This document shows positions 7,851 to 16,597 of a stretch of 64,000 bases of DNA, one piece after another. The notes under the pieces were generated by a model that saw only the letters and a list, made by a program, of their open reading frames with translations, had not been told where the DNA came from and did no database searches. The stretch spans positions 54,560 to 118,559 of the forward strand of contig NZ_BDGJ01000042.1 of assembly GCF_002207765.1 (NCBI RefSeq), read 5' to 3'. The position numbers and the translations under genes are program-made. Positions within the stretch are counted from its first letter, which is position 1; the number at the start of each line of letters is the position of its first letter. The stretch is from Calderihabitans maritimus. Lineage in GTDB: Bacteria > Bacillota > KKC1 > Calderihabitantales > Calderihabitantaceae.

Positions 7851-7888
7851 AAAAGGTCCCTAAGCCGTAATCATATGGTTTAAGGACC
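7851..7888 (-). terminator. Hairpin with T-run in the asnB leader (possible attenuator)
   Basis: GGTCCCTAAGCC at 7855-7866 pairs with GGTTTAAGGACC at 7877-7888, with wobbles. Read on the minus strand the hairpin is followed by TTTT at 7854-7851. It lies about 100 bp upstream of the asnB start with no minus-strand gene before it, so it fits a leader attenuator rather than a gene terminator. No T-box consensus was seen nearby. A second small dyad (CTTGTT/AACAAG) lies at 7833-7850. Confidence 0.5.
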
Positions 7889-7983
7889 CCGTTGCCCCCG
7901 TGCCACTGTATCGTTATTTCCATAAGTATTGTATGCAGAAGCGGGGAAAAAGTGAGTTGTCCTAAACAGGTCAATTAAATCAA

Positions 7984-8103
7984 AATTATCAATTTGCCCC
8001 AGCAGCTAGAGGGAATTTTAGATCAACTGGACAACAAGCTATCTCACATCATAGTGTTTCAGAAAAGATTTGAGAATTTTTATATCCCGGTACCTGCTAT
8101 GTA
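7984..8103 (+). pseudogene. Short coding remnant, unknown
   Basis: A start-less frame reads INLPQQLEGILDQLDNKLSH and continues to a TAA at 8101-8103. It looks protein-like and helical but has no ribosome site or recognised family, so it is probably a gene fragment in the asnB-nuoE intergenic region. Confidence 0.25.
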
Positions 8104-8219
8104 AATTATTTCAAAATTAAACTATAAAGGTCCTTAAAAAGTCAAGGAGATAGTATTGTACGCACCTGATGAGGGAGCTGAAAAATAATCTATTTATCCA
8201 AAGAGGAAATAGAAGTCCA

Positions 8220-8350
8220 ACTGCAGAATAGTGACAATGGGGGAAGCGGCACCATAAGTTGGGGCCGGCGATAGACGAGCCCCGGGGTCTCTGGTCCGGG
8301 CGTTCCCGGGCTTTGATTTTAAATCGCCCTTGCTTAAAGTAGTCCGATGG
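8220..8350 (+). pseudogene. Decayed fragment related to the unknown gene at 2933-3625
   Basis: The DNA around 8285-8342 translates to SLVRAFPGFDFKSPLLK, matching SLARSFPDFDFKSILLK of the element gene at 3041-3095. Weaker similarity extends upstream (CTGCAGAATAGTGACAATGG against the corresponding stretch near 2988). Stops and small indels interrupt the frame and there is no start. It marks an older copy of that family outside the present element. Confidence 0.55.
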
Positions 8351-8471
8351 GATGTTAGAAGGCGTTATTAAGGGCGGCTGCGGAAAGCCAGTTGGGGCAG
8401 AGAGGACGGCCAAGAAAGTATGAATGGATTGTCAGAGAAGAAATTTTAATATATGCAAAGGGGTGTGAACT

Positions 8472-9005
8472 ATGGGATGCACTAACAGGTGTGAAGAAAA
8501 ACTGGAAAAGAAATTTCCCAAGGCCGATGAGGCAGTTGACTTGTCTTTACTTGAACCCGTTTTAGAAAAATATGCCCAAAGTCCAGGAAGCCTTATTACC
8601 ATACTGCAAAAGGCTCAGGATATTTACAATTATTTGCCGGTTGAAGTTCTCAAATTTATAGCCGCCAGAACTGGGGTGAAGCCGGCAACCGTTTATGGGG
8701 TGGCAACTTTTTATACTCAGTTCAGGCTTACTCCTGTGGGAAAGCACGTGATACTTCTCTGCCAGGGTACTGCCTGCCATGTTAACGGCTCGGAAAATAT
8801 TATGACAGCCCTGTGCGATGAGCTGAAGATAAAGGAAGGCGAAACTACCCCTGATGGTATGTTTACCCTTCAAAATGTGGCCTGCCTGGGCTGCTGCAGC
8901 CTAGCGCCGGTAATGATGATTGATGGCGAAACCTATGGCGAATTAACTCCTGATAAGGCAAGGCAAATAATCAGGGGAATATCCAAGCAAGAGCAGGGGG
9001 CGTAG
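8472..9005 (+). CDS. nuoE: NuoE-like 2Fe-2S subunit (24 kDa family)
   Basis: A 177-aa subunit of the complex I / bifurcating hydrogenase type. An N-terminal helical domain (about 20-90) is followed by a thioredoxin-like fold with four cysteines in CQGTACH and CLGCC binding one 2Fe-2S cluster. ATG at 8472 has AAAGGGGTG upstream. It begins a tight three-gene operon (12 bp to the next start) with NuoF- and NuoG-like proteins. In such complexes this subunit passes electrons beside the FMN subunit in the cytoplasm. No hydrogenase or membrane complex I genes are nearby, so the complex is probably soluble and the partner is the fused NuoG-like protein. Confidence 0.92.
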   Translation: MGCTNRCEEKLEKKFPKADEAVDLSLLEPVLEKYAQSPGSLITILQKAQDIYNYLPVEVLKFIAARTGVKPATVYGVATFYTQFRLTPVGKHVILLCQGTACHVNGSENIMTALCDELKIKEGETTPDGMFTLQNVACLGCCSLAPVMMIDGETYGELTPDKARQIIRGISKQEQGA

Positions 9006-9017
9006 GAGGTGTTTCAA

Positions 9018-10772
9018 TTGAAAATAATGGTAGGATTGGGCAGCTGCGGAGTGGCTGCCGGGGGAAATAAGATACTCTCCGTAATTAAAGAAGAGCTTAA
9101 AAACAGGGAAGCGGAGGTAAAGGTAGAAAGCACAGGGTGTATAGGCCTTTGTTATCTAGAGCCTTTAGTTAATGTTGTGGAAGGGGACAAGATTTATATT
9201 TACGGTAAAGTAACCCCCGAAATGGTGTCCGAGATAATAGATAAACATGTAATAGGGAAAACACCGGTGGAAGAATATGTGGTTTCCAGCAGTGACCATC
9301 CCGCCTCCGTCCTTCAGAAGCAGGTAAGGATAGCCCTAAGAAACTGCGGTATAATCAACCCCGAAAACATAGACGACTATATCGGCAGGGGCGGCTATGA
9401 AGGAATAAAGAAAGCTGTTACTTCCATGTCCCAGAAGGAAGTAATTGAAGAGATCAAGGCTTCGGGCCTGAGGGGTAGAGGAGGAGCAGGATTCCCTACT
9501 TGGTTTAAATGGAATGCAACCAGGGAAGCCCCAGGGAGCCCCAAGTACGTAGTGTGCAACGCAGATGAGGGAGACCCCGGCGCCTTTATGGATAGGAGTA
9601 TACTGGAAGGAGACCCTCATTCTTTACTTGAAGGGATGATGATTGCAGGCTATGCCATTGGAGCCCAGGAAGGTATAATCTACGTTAGGGCTGAATATCC
9701 CCTGGCCATAAAGAGGCTAGAAATAGCCATTGAACAAGCTGAAGCCAGGGGGCTATTGGGTGAGAATCTATTCGGCTCCGATTTCAACTTTACGATAAGA
9801 ATAAAGCAGGGGGCAGGTGCCTTTGTCTGCGGTGAAGAAACAGCCCTTATAGCCTCTCTGGAAGGGGAAAGGGGCATGCCCAGGCTCAAACCTCCCTTCC
9901 CGGCTCAGTCGGGTTATTGGGGTAAGCCTACAAATATAAACAATGTTGAGACCTATGCCAATGTACCATGGATATTGCAACATGGGGGAGCTGCCTTTGC
10001 CAGATACGGCACGGAAAAAAGCAAGGGAACAAAGGTATTTGCCCTGGCAGGTAAGATAAAGCACGGTGGACTGGTAGAGGTGCCCATGGGCCTTTCCCTC
10101 CGGGAGGTTATATTCGATATAGGTGGTGGAATAAAGGGAGACAGGGAGATAAAAGCGGTTCAGATGGGGGGCCCTTCAGGAGGGTGTATCCCCGCTCACC
10201 TATTAGATACACCGGTTGACTATGAGTCCATTACCAAGACGGGAGCCATAATGGGCTCTGGCGGCATGATAGTCATGGATGACTCCACATGCATGGTGGA
10301 TATGGCTAGATTTTTCCTTGATTTTACCCAAAAGGAGTCCTGCGGTAAGTGCACCTACTGCCGCTTAGGAACAAAAAGAATGCTGGAAATACTGAACCGC
10401 ATAACCGAGGGCAAGGGGAAAGAGGAAGACCTAGAAATCTTGGAAAGCCTAGCGCTAAGGGTCAAGGAAGGGTCCCTGTGCGGTCTCGGACAAACTGCGC
10501 CCAACCCTGTTCTTACCACTTTGAGATATTTTAGAGGCGAGTATGAAGCTCATATTAGGGAGAAAAGATGTCCTTCTAAGCACTGTAAGGCCTTAATTAC
10601 TTACGTTATAAATAAGGAAAAATGCAGAAGCTGTGGCCTGTGTGCTAAGAAATGTCCCGTTTCGGTAATAGAAGGAAGTAAAAAAGAACCTTACCACATT
10701 AGACAGGATGGTTGCATGAAATGCGGAAACTGCAAAGAAGTTTGTCCTTTTGGCGCTGTAGAGATTAATTAA
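9018..10772 (+). CDS. nuoF: NuoF/HydB-like NADH-binding FMN subunit
   Basis: About 584 aa. An N-terminal thioredoxin-like 2Fe-2S domain (GSCGVAAGG, CIGLC) precedes the FMN/NADH domain with GRGGAGFPTWFKW and FVCGEETALIASLEG. A 4Fe-4S site lies in ESCGKCTYCRLGTKRM with a later Cys, and the C-terminus adds two ferredoxin motifs (CRSCGLCAKKCP, CMKCGNCKEVCP). This layout is that of the NADH-oxidising subunit of NADH dehydrogenases and electron-bifurcating hydrogenases and formate dehydrogenases. TTG at 9018 is correctly spaced from GGAGG at 9005-9009; the GTG at 9009 overlaps that site. It should exchange electrons between NAD(H), ferredoxin and the partner subunits. Confidence 0.93.
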   Translation: MKIMVGLGSCGVAAGGNKILSVIKEELKNREAEVKVESTGCIGLCYLEPLVNVVEGDKIYIYGKVTPEMVSEIIDKHVIGKTPVEEYVVSSSDHPASVLQKQVRIALRNCGIINPENIDDYIGRGGYEGIKKAVTSMSQKEVIEEIKASGLRGRGGAGFPTWFKWNATREAPGSPKYVVCNADEGDPGAFMDRSILEGDPHSLLEGMMIAGYAIGAQEGIIYVRAEYPLAIKRLEIAIEQAEARGLLGENLFGSDFNFTIRIKQGAGAFVCGEETALIASLEGERGMPRLKPPFPAQSGYWGKPTNINNVETYANVPWILQHGGAAFARYGTEKSKGTKVFALAGKIKHGGLVEVPMGLSLREVIFDIGGGIKGDREIKAVQMGGPSGGCIPAHLLDTPVDYESITKTGAIMGSGGMIVMDDSTCMVDMARFFLDFTQKESCGKCTYCRLGTKRMLEILNRITEGKGKEEDLEILESLALRVKEGSLCGLGQTAPNPVLTTLRYFRGEYEAHIREKRCPSKHCKALITYVINKEKCRSCGLCAKKCPVSVIEGSKKEPYHIRQDGCMKCGNCKEVCPFGAVEIN

Positions 10773-10787
10773 GGGGGAGGTTCTCGC

Positions 10788-13700
10788 ATGGCAAAGATAA
10801 AGCTTAATATAGATGGACGGGAAGTAACAGGATACAAGGGACAGACCATTCTACAGGTTGCGGAAGAAAACGGCATAGATATCCCTAATCTATGCTATGA
10901 CGATAGGTTAAAAGTATACGGAGCCTGTGGTCTGTGTGTGGTGGAGATAGAAGGAATGCCCAAGCTATTAAGGGCCTGTGCTACCGAAATTTCCCCGGGT
11001 ATGATAGTAAAAACTCGTTCCCCGAAAATCGATCAGTCTCGAAAGATGGCTCTTGAGCTAATGCTGTCCAATCACACGGGGGACTGTAAGGCGCCCTGTC
11101 AGCGTGCCTGCCCTGCCCAGACGGACTGCCAGGGCTATGTAGGGCTTATTGCTAACGGGGAATATGAGCAGGCAGTTGCTTTGATAAAGGAAAAACTGCC
11201 TTTTCCGGCGAGCATAGGAAGGGTATGTCCCCATCCCTGTGAGGATGCATGTAGAAGAAACTTCATAGACCAGCCGGTGGCTATAGCTGCCCTGAAAAGA
11301 TTTGTAGGAGATATAGTGCTTGAAAGGGGAAAGGATGTTAAAATTAATAAGAAACCCCCTACCGGCAAAAAGGTTGCCATAGTGGGAGGGGGTCCTGCAG
11401 GCCTTACCTGCGGCTATTATCTTGCTTTGGAAGGGCATAAACCGGTTGTATATGAAGCAATGCCCCAGCCAGGAGGCATGTTGAGATACGGTATACCCCA
11501 ATACAGGCTTCCCAAAGATGTGTTGGATAAAGAGATAGCGCAGATAAAAGAAATGGGCGTAGAAATCATAACGAATGTTAAAGTAGGAAAGGACATATCC
11601 TTTTCCTACCTGTTAAATAACTATGATGCAGTGTTTGTAGCTATAGGAGCATGGAAGAGTTCAAGAATAGGCTGCCCGGGGGAAGACCTGGAAGGGGTTT
11701 ATGGAGGTATTGAATTTCTCATTAAGGTTGCCCAGAATAAGTCGGTAAAAATAGGAAATACGGTAGCAGTTATAGGAGGCGGCAATACGGCGATGGATGC
11801 CGCCAGAACAGCGGTTAGATTGGGGGCAGAGCGAGTACTTGTCATATACAGAAGAACTATTGAGGAAATGCCTGCCGAAGAAATAGAAATCATTGAAGCT
11901 AAAGAAGAAGGAGTAGAATTTCACTTTTTGTTATCCCCCGTTGAGGTCATAGGGGAAGGGGGGAAGGTTTCTAAGTTACGCTGCCAGAAAATGAAAATGG
12001 GAGAACCTGATGCCTCGGGTAGAAGGCGTCCTGTTCCCATAGAAGGAGAGGAAGTAACCTTTGACGTGGATACGGTAATAGCTGCCATAGGGCAGCAGGT
12101 AGACTCTTCCGGCCTAGAAAGCCTTGTGCTCACCAAATGGGGAACAATCCAATATGACGAAGCAACCTTCCAAACCTCCCTTCCAGGAGTGTTTGCCGGA
12201 GGGGACGGGGCTACAGGACCGGGCATAGCCATAGAAGCCATTGCTCAGGGTAAAAAGGCTGCCCGAGCAATATCCGATTACCTGGCCGGCAAGTTAATAC
12301 CTGTTAAGGAGCAGTACTATGTAACCCGGGAAGACTTAACCAAAGAAGATTTTGCAGATAAAGAGAGAATTCCACGGGTGGAACAGAAGGTTAGGGAGCC
12401 TGCGAGCCGTAAAAATAATTTCCTCGAAATATCGGAAAGGTACAGGGAAGAAGAGGCCAAGCAGGAAGCAAGCAGGTGTCTTGAATGCGGGTGTCGAGAT
12501 TTATTTGAATGTAAATTAATCTGCTATTCCAATATTTACGGAGTAGAACCGGAAAAGCTGGCCGGAGAAAAAAGTCATCCTGACTTTGAAGATAACCACC
12601 CCTTCATCGATAGAGACCCTAATAAATGCATACTCTGCGGACTTTGCGTAAGGATATGCAATGAAGTAACCGGGTTAACCGTCCTTGGTTTTGTAAACAG
12701 AGGATTTGAAACTACCGTTATGCCCGAATTCGGTATGAAGTTACAGGACACAGACTGCATATCCTGCGGCCAGTGTGTATCAGTGTGCCCCGTAGGAGCC
12801 TTGCAGGAAAAACTCCCGGTTGATAAAGCCGTACCCGTACAGGAAGAACAGCATTCTACGGTATGCTCTTACTGCAGCCTTGGATGTAATATAAAGCTTA
12901 CCTCCAAGGGGTCCATGTTGCTGAGGGCCCTACCCGACCGGGAGAGCCCTGTCGATGGCGGGCTGCTGTGCGCAAAGGGGCGCTTTGGATTTGGCTATGT
13001 TCAGGACAGAAGAAGGATAACCAAACCCATGATAAGGATAGATGGCCGGCTGAAGGAGGTAACTTGGGAAGAAGCCTTTACCTATACAGCTAAGCAAATA
13101 AACAGCATAAGGTCAAAGCACGGGAATAACAGCGTAGCCGTCCTTGTTTCTCCCAGATATACTAATGAAGAAAGCTTCTTGTTAACTAGGCTGGCAAAGG
13201 AGTGCCTCGTCACCGACAATGTTGCAAGCTCGGCCAACAGCTTTAATACAGATTTGGAAAAAGTATTAGGATACAATGCTTCTTCAAATACTTTGGATGA
13301 ACTGGCCTCAACAGACCTAATACTTTATGTCGGCGGAGAGCTTTACCAGAATCATCCTATTATGGGAATGAAAATACTCTCTGCAGTTAAACAAGGTGCT
13401 AAGCTAGTTACCATAAGCCCGGCCAAGATTAGGACGGGCGAGGGGGCGGAAATAGAAGTCTATGGTGATAACAGCCTGGACATCTTTAAAGGTATACTGA
13501 AGCATTCAATAAAGATTCTTAACCTTAATCAAGAGAAGGTAGATAAAAGGGCAGTTGGTTTTGCTCAGTTGGAGGAAGCACTAAAATCGACTGATCCGTC
13601 ACCAATAGCAGTGAAAATTGCTGAACTTTACAACCGCTCCCGGTCCGCCATGATAGTGATAGATGAATGCACCGTCAGTAAAGAAGCGGCCAAGCTTCTG

Positions 13701-14342
13701 GCCAACCTGGCCGTTATAACAGGCAAGATAGGCTCACCTAGAAAGGGCATAATTTTGCTTAAGCCCTTCAGCAACAGCCAGGGAGTCTACGATATGGGCA
13801 TAAGGAAATCAGCGGAAGAAATAAACTGGCGAGAAGTGAAGGCAGCTATCCTATTCGGGGAAGAATTGACGGCAGCAGACCCGGCGGATCTAGACCTCTT
13901 AGTTGTCCAGGACCTGTTCCTGACCCCGTCCGCCGAAAAGGCCCAAGTAGTGCTGCCGGCAGCAAGCTTTGCCGAAAGCACCGGAACTTACACCAATGCA
14001 GAAAGGCGCATACAGAAGCTAGAGGCTTCCCTTGCCCCCAAAGGCGGTTTAACCAACCTGGAAGTACTTGAGGGGCTTGCTAAAGCCTTCGGCGTTACCC
14101 TTGAAACTGACCTGAACAGACTGTGGAACAGTATAAAATCCTCTATACCTGAATACTACCATGTATTTATGGAAGACATTTGCCTCAAACAGGCCTTCTG
14201 GGCCCCGGACGGGTACAGGATACTGTACAGCTACTGCTTTAACTTTGATGATGGGAAGGCAAGGCTATATATACCATCGGAAGGTAAAGCCTTCAAGGAA
14301 ATCCAGGGGGCTGATTCTCTCCAGAAGTTTTTCCAAATTTGA
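10788..14342 (+). CDS. Fusion of 2Fe-2S domain, GltD/NfnB-like flavoprotein, ferredoxin clusters and NuoG-like molybdopterin fold
   Basis: An 1184-aa multidomain protein. Residues 1-80 form a plant-type 2Fe-2S domain (CYDDRLKVYGACGLC). About 90-560 resemble GltD/NfnB: cysteine-rich N-terminus (CKAPCQRACPAQTDC), FAD site VAIVGGGPAGLTCGYYLA, NAD(P) site VAVIGGGNTAMDAA and a final FAGGDGATGPG. About 600-700 hold two ferredoxin-type clusters (CILCGLCVRIC, CISCGQCVSVC). From about 715 a molybdopterin oxidoreductase-like fold begins with CSYCSLGC and GLLCAKGRFGFGY. The Cys or Sec that would ligate molybdenum in formate dehydrogenases is not seen (SSANSFN where a CAR-type motif is expected), as in NuoG, so this domain is probably structural. 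With NuoE and NuoF it suggests a flavin-based NADH/NADPH/ferredoxin bifurcating or transhydrogenating complex. Substrates are not proven. Confidence 0.9.
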   Translation: MAKIKLNIDGREVTGYKGQTILQVAEENGIDIPNLCYDDRLKVYGACGLCVVEIEGMPKLLRACATEISPGMIVKTRSPKIDQSRKMALELMLSNHTGDCKAPCQRACPAQTDCQGYVGLIANGEYEQAVALIKEKLPFPASIGRVCPHPCEDACRRNFIDQPVAIAALKRFVGDIVLERGKDVKINKKPPTGKKVAIVGGGPAGLTCGYYLALEGHKPVVYEAMPQPGGMLRYGIPQYRLPKDVLDKEIAQIKEMGVEIITNVKVGKDISFSYLLNNYDAVFVAIGAWKSSRIGCPGEDLEGVYGGIEFLIKVAQNKSVKIGNTVAVIGGGNTAMDAARTAVRLGAERVLVIYRRTIEEMPAEEIEIIEAKEEGVEFHFLLSPVEVIGEGGKVSKLRCQKMKMGEPDASGRRRPVPIEGEEVTFDVDTVIAAIGQQVDSSGLESLVLTKWGTIQYDEATFQTSLPGVFAGGDGATGPGIAIEAIAQGKKAARAISDYLAGKLIPVKEQYYVTREDLTKEDFADKERIPRVEQKVREPASRKNNFLEISERYREEEAKQEASRCLECGCRDLFECKLICYSNIYGVEPEKLAGEKSHPDFEDNHPFIDRDPNKCILCGLCVRICNEVTGLTVLGFVNRGFETTVMPEFGMKLQDTDCISCGQCVSVCPVGALQEKLPVDKAVPVQEEQHSTVCSYCSLGCNIKLTSKGSMLLRALPDRESPVDGGLLCAKGRFGFGYVQDRRRITKPMIRIDGRLKEVTWEEAFTYTAKQINSIRSKHGNNSVAVLVSPRYTNEESFLLTRLAKECLVTDNVASSANSFNTDLEKVLGYNASSNTLDELASTDLILYVGGELYQNHPIMGMKILSAVKQGAKLVTISPAKIRTGEGAEIEVYGDNSLDIFKGILKHSIKILNLNQEKVDKRAVGFAQLEEALKSTDPSPIAVKIAELYNRSRSAMIVIDECTVSKEAAKLLANLAVITGKIGSPRKGIILLKPFSNSQGVYDMGIRKSAEEINWREVKAAILFGEELTAADPADLDLLVVQDLFLTPSAEKAQVVLPAASFAESTGTYTNAERRIQKLEASLAPKGGLTNLEVLEGLAKAFGVTLETDLNRLWNSIKSSIPEYYHVFMEDICLKQAFWAPDGYRILYSYCFNFDDGKARLYIPSEGKAFKEIQGADSLQKFFQI

Positions 14343-14363
14343 ACTCTCTTCACTGTCCGCGCT

Positions 14364-14393
14364 AAATGGGTGCCGTACTTTCGGCACCCATTT
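14364..14393 (+). terminator. Terminator hairpin after the NuoEFG-like operon
   Basis: AAATGGGTGCCG at 14364-14375 pairs perfectly with CGGCACCCATTT at 14382-14393. The T-run is short, so the hairpin may work in both directions or be moderately strong. Confidence 0.7.
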
Positions 14394-14505
14394 CCCTTCC
14401 TCTATTCCTCCGTGTTTGCTAAGAAAAGAGCGAATGTTTATTTTTACTTTATCCTAGAAAACCTATTGACAAAGTTTAATTTGGGCAATATAATAAACAT
14501 TAACA

Positions 14506-14665
14506 ATGAGAATCAATATCAATAATTATTATAGTCCAGTGATAATTATTATCAATAATTGTCCTGAAACGATGAAACAATACCGGATTATGGGGTTAAA
14601 CCCTTATATATTATGAAAAAAATTATTATAATTAAATAATTGTTAGTGATAATCACTGGCGAACT
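14506..14665. promoter_or_regulatory. Cluster of Fur-like operators before the iron uptake operon
   Basis: TGATAATTATTATCA at 14539-14553 is a perfect 7-1-7 inverted repeat of the Fur-box type. Related TGAGAATCAATATCAATAAT lies at about 14507-14526, and AGTGATAATCACT at about 14645-14657 is a second dyad. They lie between the terminator at 14393 and the FTR1 start at 14699. Iron-loaded Fur (or a DtxR-type regulator) binding here would shut the operon under iron sufficiency. Confidence 0.7.
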
Positions 14666-14698
14666 TAGGGGTGAAAATCATTTAAAAGGAGGATGCTT

Positions 14699-15937
14699 AT
14701 GCATTGTTTCGGAGAGAACAGGTTGCAAGTTTCAATTCCTTTTGCCAAAGCGGTGTCCCTTGCGCTAGTCTTAATTTTGCTGTTGGGCCAGACGGCTATG
14801 GCGGCCCGTTCATGGGACAAGGTGGTGGCGGACATTGAGGAACTGCTAAACCAATCCCTGGCAGTCTATCAACAAGGAAATGTTCAGGGAGCTAAAAAGT
14901 TGGTAGATGAGGCTTATTTTGGGCCCTTTGAGGGAGAAGAGATGGAACAGGCTATTCGGCTGAATATTTCCTCGCGACGGGCTTATGAAATCGAGTATGC
15001 ATTTACAGAGGTCAAAAAAATGATGGACCAAAACATTAAACCGGATGAAGTCAAACAAGCGATTGAAGAGCTGGTGGCCATGTTGGAAGAAGATGCGTCG
15101 CTTTTGCAGGAGGAAGCCAGCGGTCCGGTAAGCACCTTCCTATATTCCCTGGGCATTATAGTCCGGGAAGGTTTTGAAGCAATATTGATCATGGGGGCCA
15201 TAATTGCCTATTTGGTTAAGACGGGAAACGAGGATAAAGTCAAAACCATCTACGGGAGTGCCCTGACGGCTATTGGAGCCAGTGTTTTAACCGCGCTAGC
15301 TATAAAGTTTGTATTTAAGATTAGCGGTGCCAGCCAGGAGATTTTGGAAGGAGTAACTATGCTTTTAGCCATGGCGGTGCTATTTATGGTGAGCTACTGG
15401 CTGATTAGTAAGGTAGAAGCCGAAAAATGGCAGGCTTACATAGAGGGTAAAGTAAAGGCGTCTTTGACCAAGGGCAGCAGTTTAGCCTTATGGTTTGCTT
15501 CTTTTCTAGCGGTTTACCGGGAGGGTGCAGAGACGGTTCTTTTCTACCAGGCGTTATTATCAGGGGAAGAGGGTAACCACCTTGGCATGATAATTTCAGG
15601 CTTTGTCTTAGGATGTCTTATTTTAGCAATTGTTTTTTATATAGTGCGTTATGGCAGCGTGCGATTACCCCTTAAGCCGTTTTTCATCGGCACCAGCGCT
15701 CTGATGTATTACCTGGCTTTCGTCTTTGCCGGCGAAGGGGTCCGAGAACTGCAGGAAGGGGGAGTGTTGGGGATAACCTCCGTGAATGGACTGCCGGCTA
15801 TAGGTTTCCTCGGGATTTATCCTACCTGGGAAGGCCTTTCTTTACAGTTGCTATTGGTAATAGCGGCCTTAGGAGGAATAATATACCATTATTTTACTTC
15901 CCGTAAGGCAGCGGAAAAAACTTCCTTTAGGAGGTGA
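14699..15937 (+). CDS. FTR1-family high-affinity iron permease
   Basis: A signal peptide (ending near GQTAMAA) leads into an extracytoplasmic helical domain (about 35-145) and then a seven-helix membrane domain. Two REGxE motifs, REGFE and REGAE, are the iron-binding signatures of the FTR1 family. ATG at 14699 has AAAGGAGG at ideal spacing, while the in-frame ATG at 14693 abuts that site. It is the first gene of a seven-gene operon whose order (permease, P19, DUF2318, two FtsX permeases, ATPase) matches the Campylobacter p19 iron locus. It should move iron across the membrane. Fur-like sites upstream predict iron repression. Confidence 0.92.
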   Translation: MHCFGENRLQVSIPFAKAVSLALVLILLLGQTAMAARSWDKVVADIEELLNQSLAVYQQGNVQGAKKLVDEAYFGPFEGEEMEQAIRLNISSRRAYEIEYAFTEVKKMMDQNIKPDEVKQAIEELVAMLEEDASLLQEEASGPVSTFLYSLGIIVREGFEAILIMGAIIAYLVKTGNEDKVKTIYGSALTAIGASVLTALAIKFVFKISGASQEILEGVTMLLAMAVLFMVSYWLISKVEAEKWQAYIEGKVKASLTKGSSLALWFASFLAVYREGAETVLFYQALLSGEEGNHLGMIISGFVLGCLILAIVFYIVRYGSVRLPLKPFFIGTSALMYYLAFVFAGEGVRELQEGGVLGITSVNGLPAIGFLGIYPTWEGLSLQLLLVIAALGGIIYHYFTSRKAAEKTSFRR

Positions 15938-16017
15938 AAATGGCTGCAGATTTAAAAGTTTCTCAAGTCTTAACAAAAGCAAAGATATTTAAATTCAACG
16001 GAGGAGGAGAAGGATTA

Positions 16018-16566
16018 ATGAAAATGTCACCTGCCTTAAAGTTCCCGGGTATCTTTATTTCCGTGCTGCTGGTGTTAAGTCTGCTGGTCGGTATGGCTAT
16101 GGGTTTTCAAGAATTTCCGATTGGAGATCCCCAAGAGGTAGAAGGGATGGAAATAGCGGCAGTGTACTTCCAGCCGGTAACTATGTGGCCGGAGAATCAA
16201 GCTGGTTTAAGTCCGGAAGAGGCAGACATTCATATCGAAGCCGATATCCGGGCCTTGAAGAATAATAAGTTGGGCTTTGGTTTCGGAGAATTCATTCCGT
16301 ACCTGACTGTTCATTATAAGCTGAAAAATTTAGATAACGGGCAAAAACAAGAGGGGACCTTTATGCCCATGGTGGCCAGCGACGGCCCGCATTACGGGGC
16401 CAATATAAAGATGATGGGGGCGGGTCAGTATGAACTTACCTATATAATCGAGGCCCCGGAAAGTTATTTGCTCCCCGTGGACAAAGAGACGGGAGTAGAA
16501 GGGCGCTGGTGGCAAAAGCCAATTGAGGTCAAGTGGACTTTTACCTATTTAGGAAGAAAATGGTAA
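16018..16566 (+). CDS. P19-like periplasmic iron-binding protein (copy 1)
   Basis: About 182 aa with an N-terminal hydrophobic signal or anchor (FPGIFISVLLVLSLLVGMAMG) and a P19 / Tp34-type immunoglobulin-like domain (PF10634 from memory). The likely metal ligands are His and Glu in ADIHIEADI, Met in TFMPM and His in DGPHYGAN. The start at 16018 places GGAGGAGGAG in front and puts the signal peptide at the N-terminus. An earlier ATG at 15940 also has AGGAGGTG and would add 26 residues. In Campylobacter and E. coli (FetP) this protein hands iron to the FTR1 permease. It shares the GDPQEVEGMEIAAVYFQP segment with the next gene, so the pair is a tandem duplication. Confidence 0.88.
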   Translation: MKMSPALKFPGIFISVLLVLSLLVGMAMGFQEFPIGDPQEVEGMEIAAVYFQPVTMWPENQAGLSPEEADIHIEADIRALKNNKLGFGFGEFIPYLTVHYKLKNLDNGQKQEGTFMPMVASDGPHYGANIKMMGAGQYELTYIIEAPESYLLPVDKETGVEGRWWQKPIEVKWTFTYLGRKW

Positions 16567-16597
16567 CAATAGGCAACCACGAGAGGAGGCTGGTCTG

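Noticed and set aside
8117..8413. A 98-aa minus-strand frame in the asnB-nuoE gap
   Set aside because: No ribosome site, and it covers the decayed gene fragment on the plus strand.
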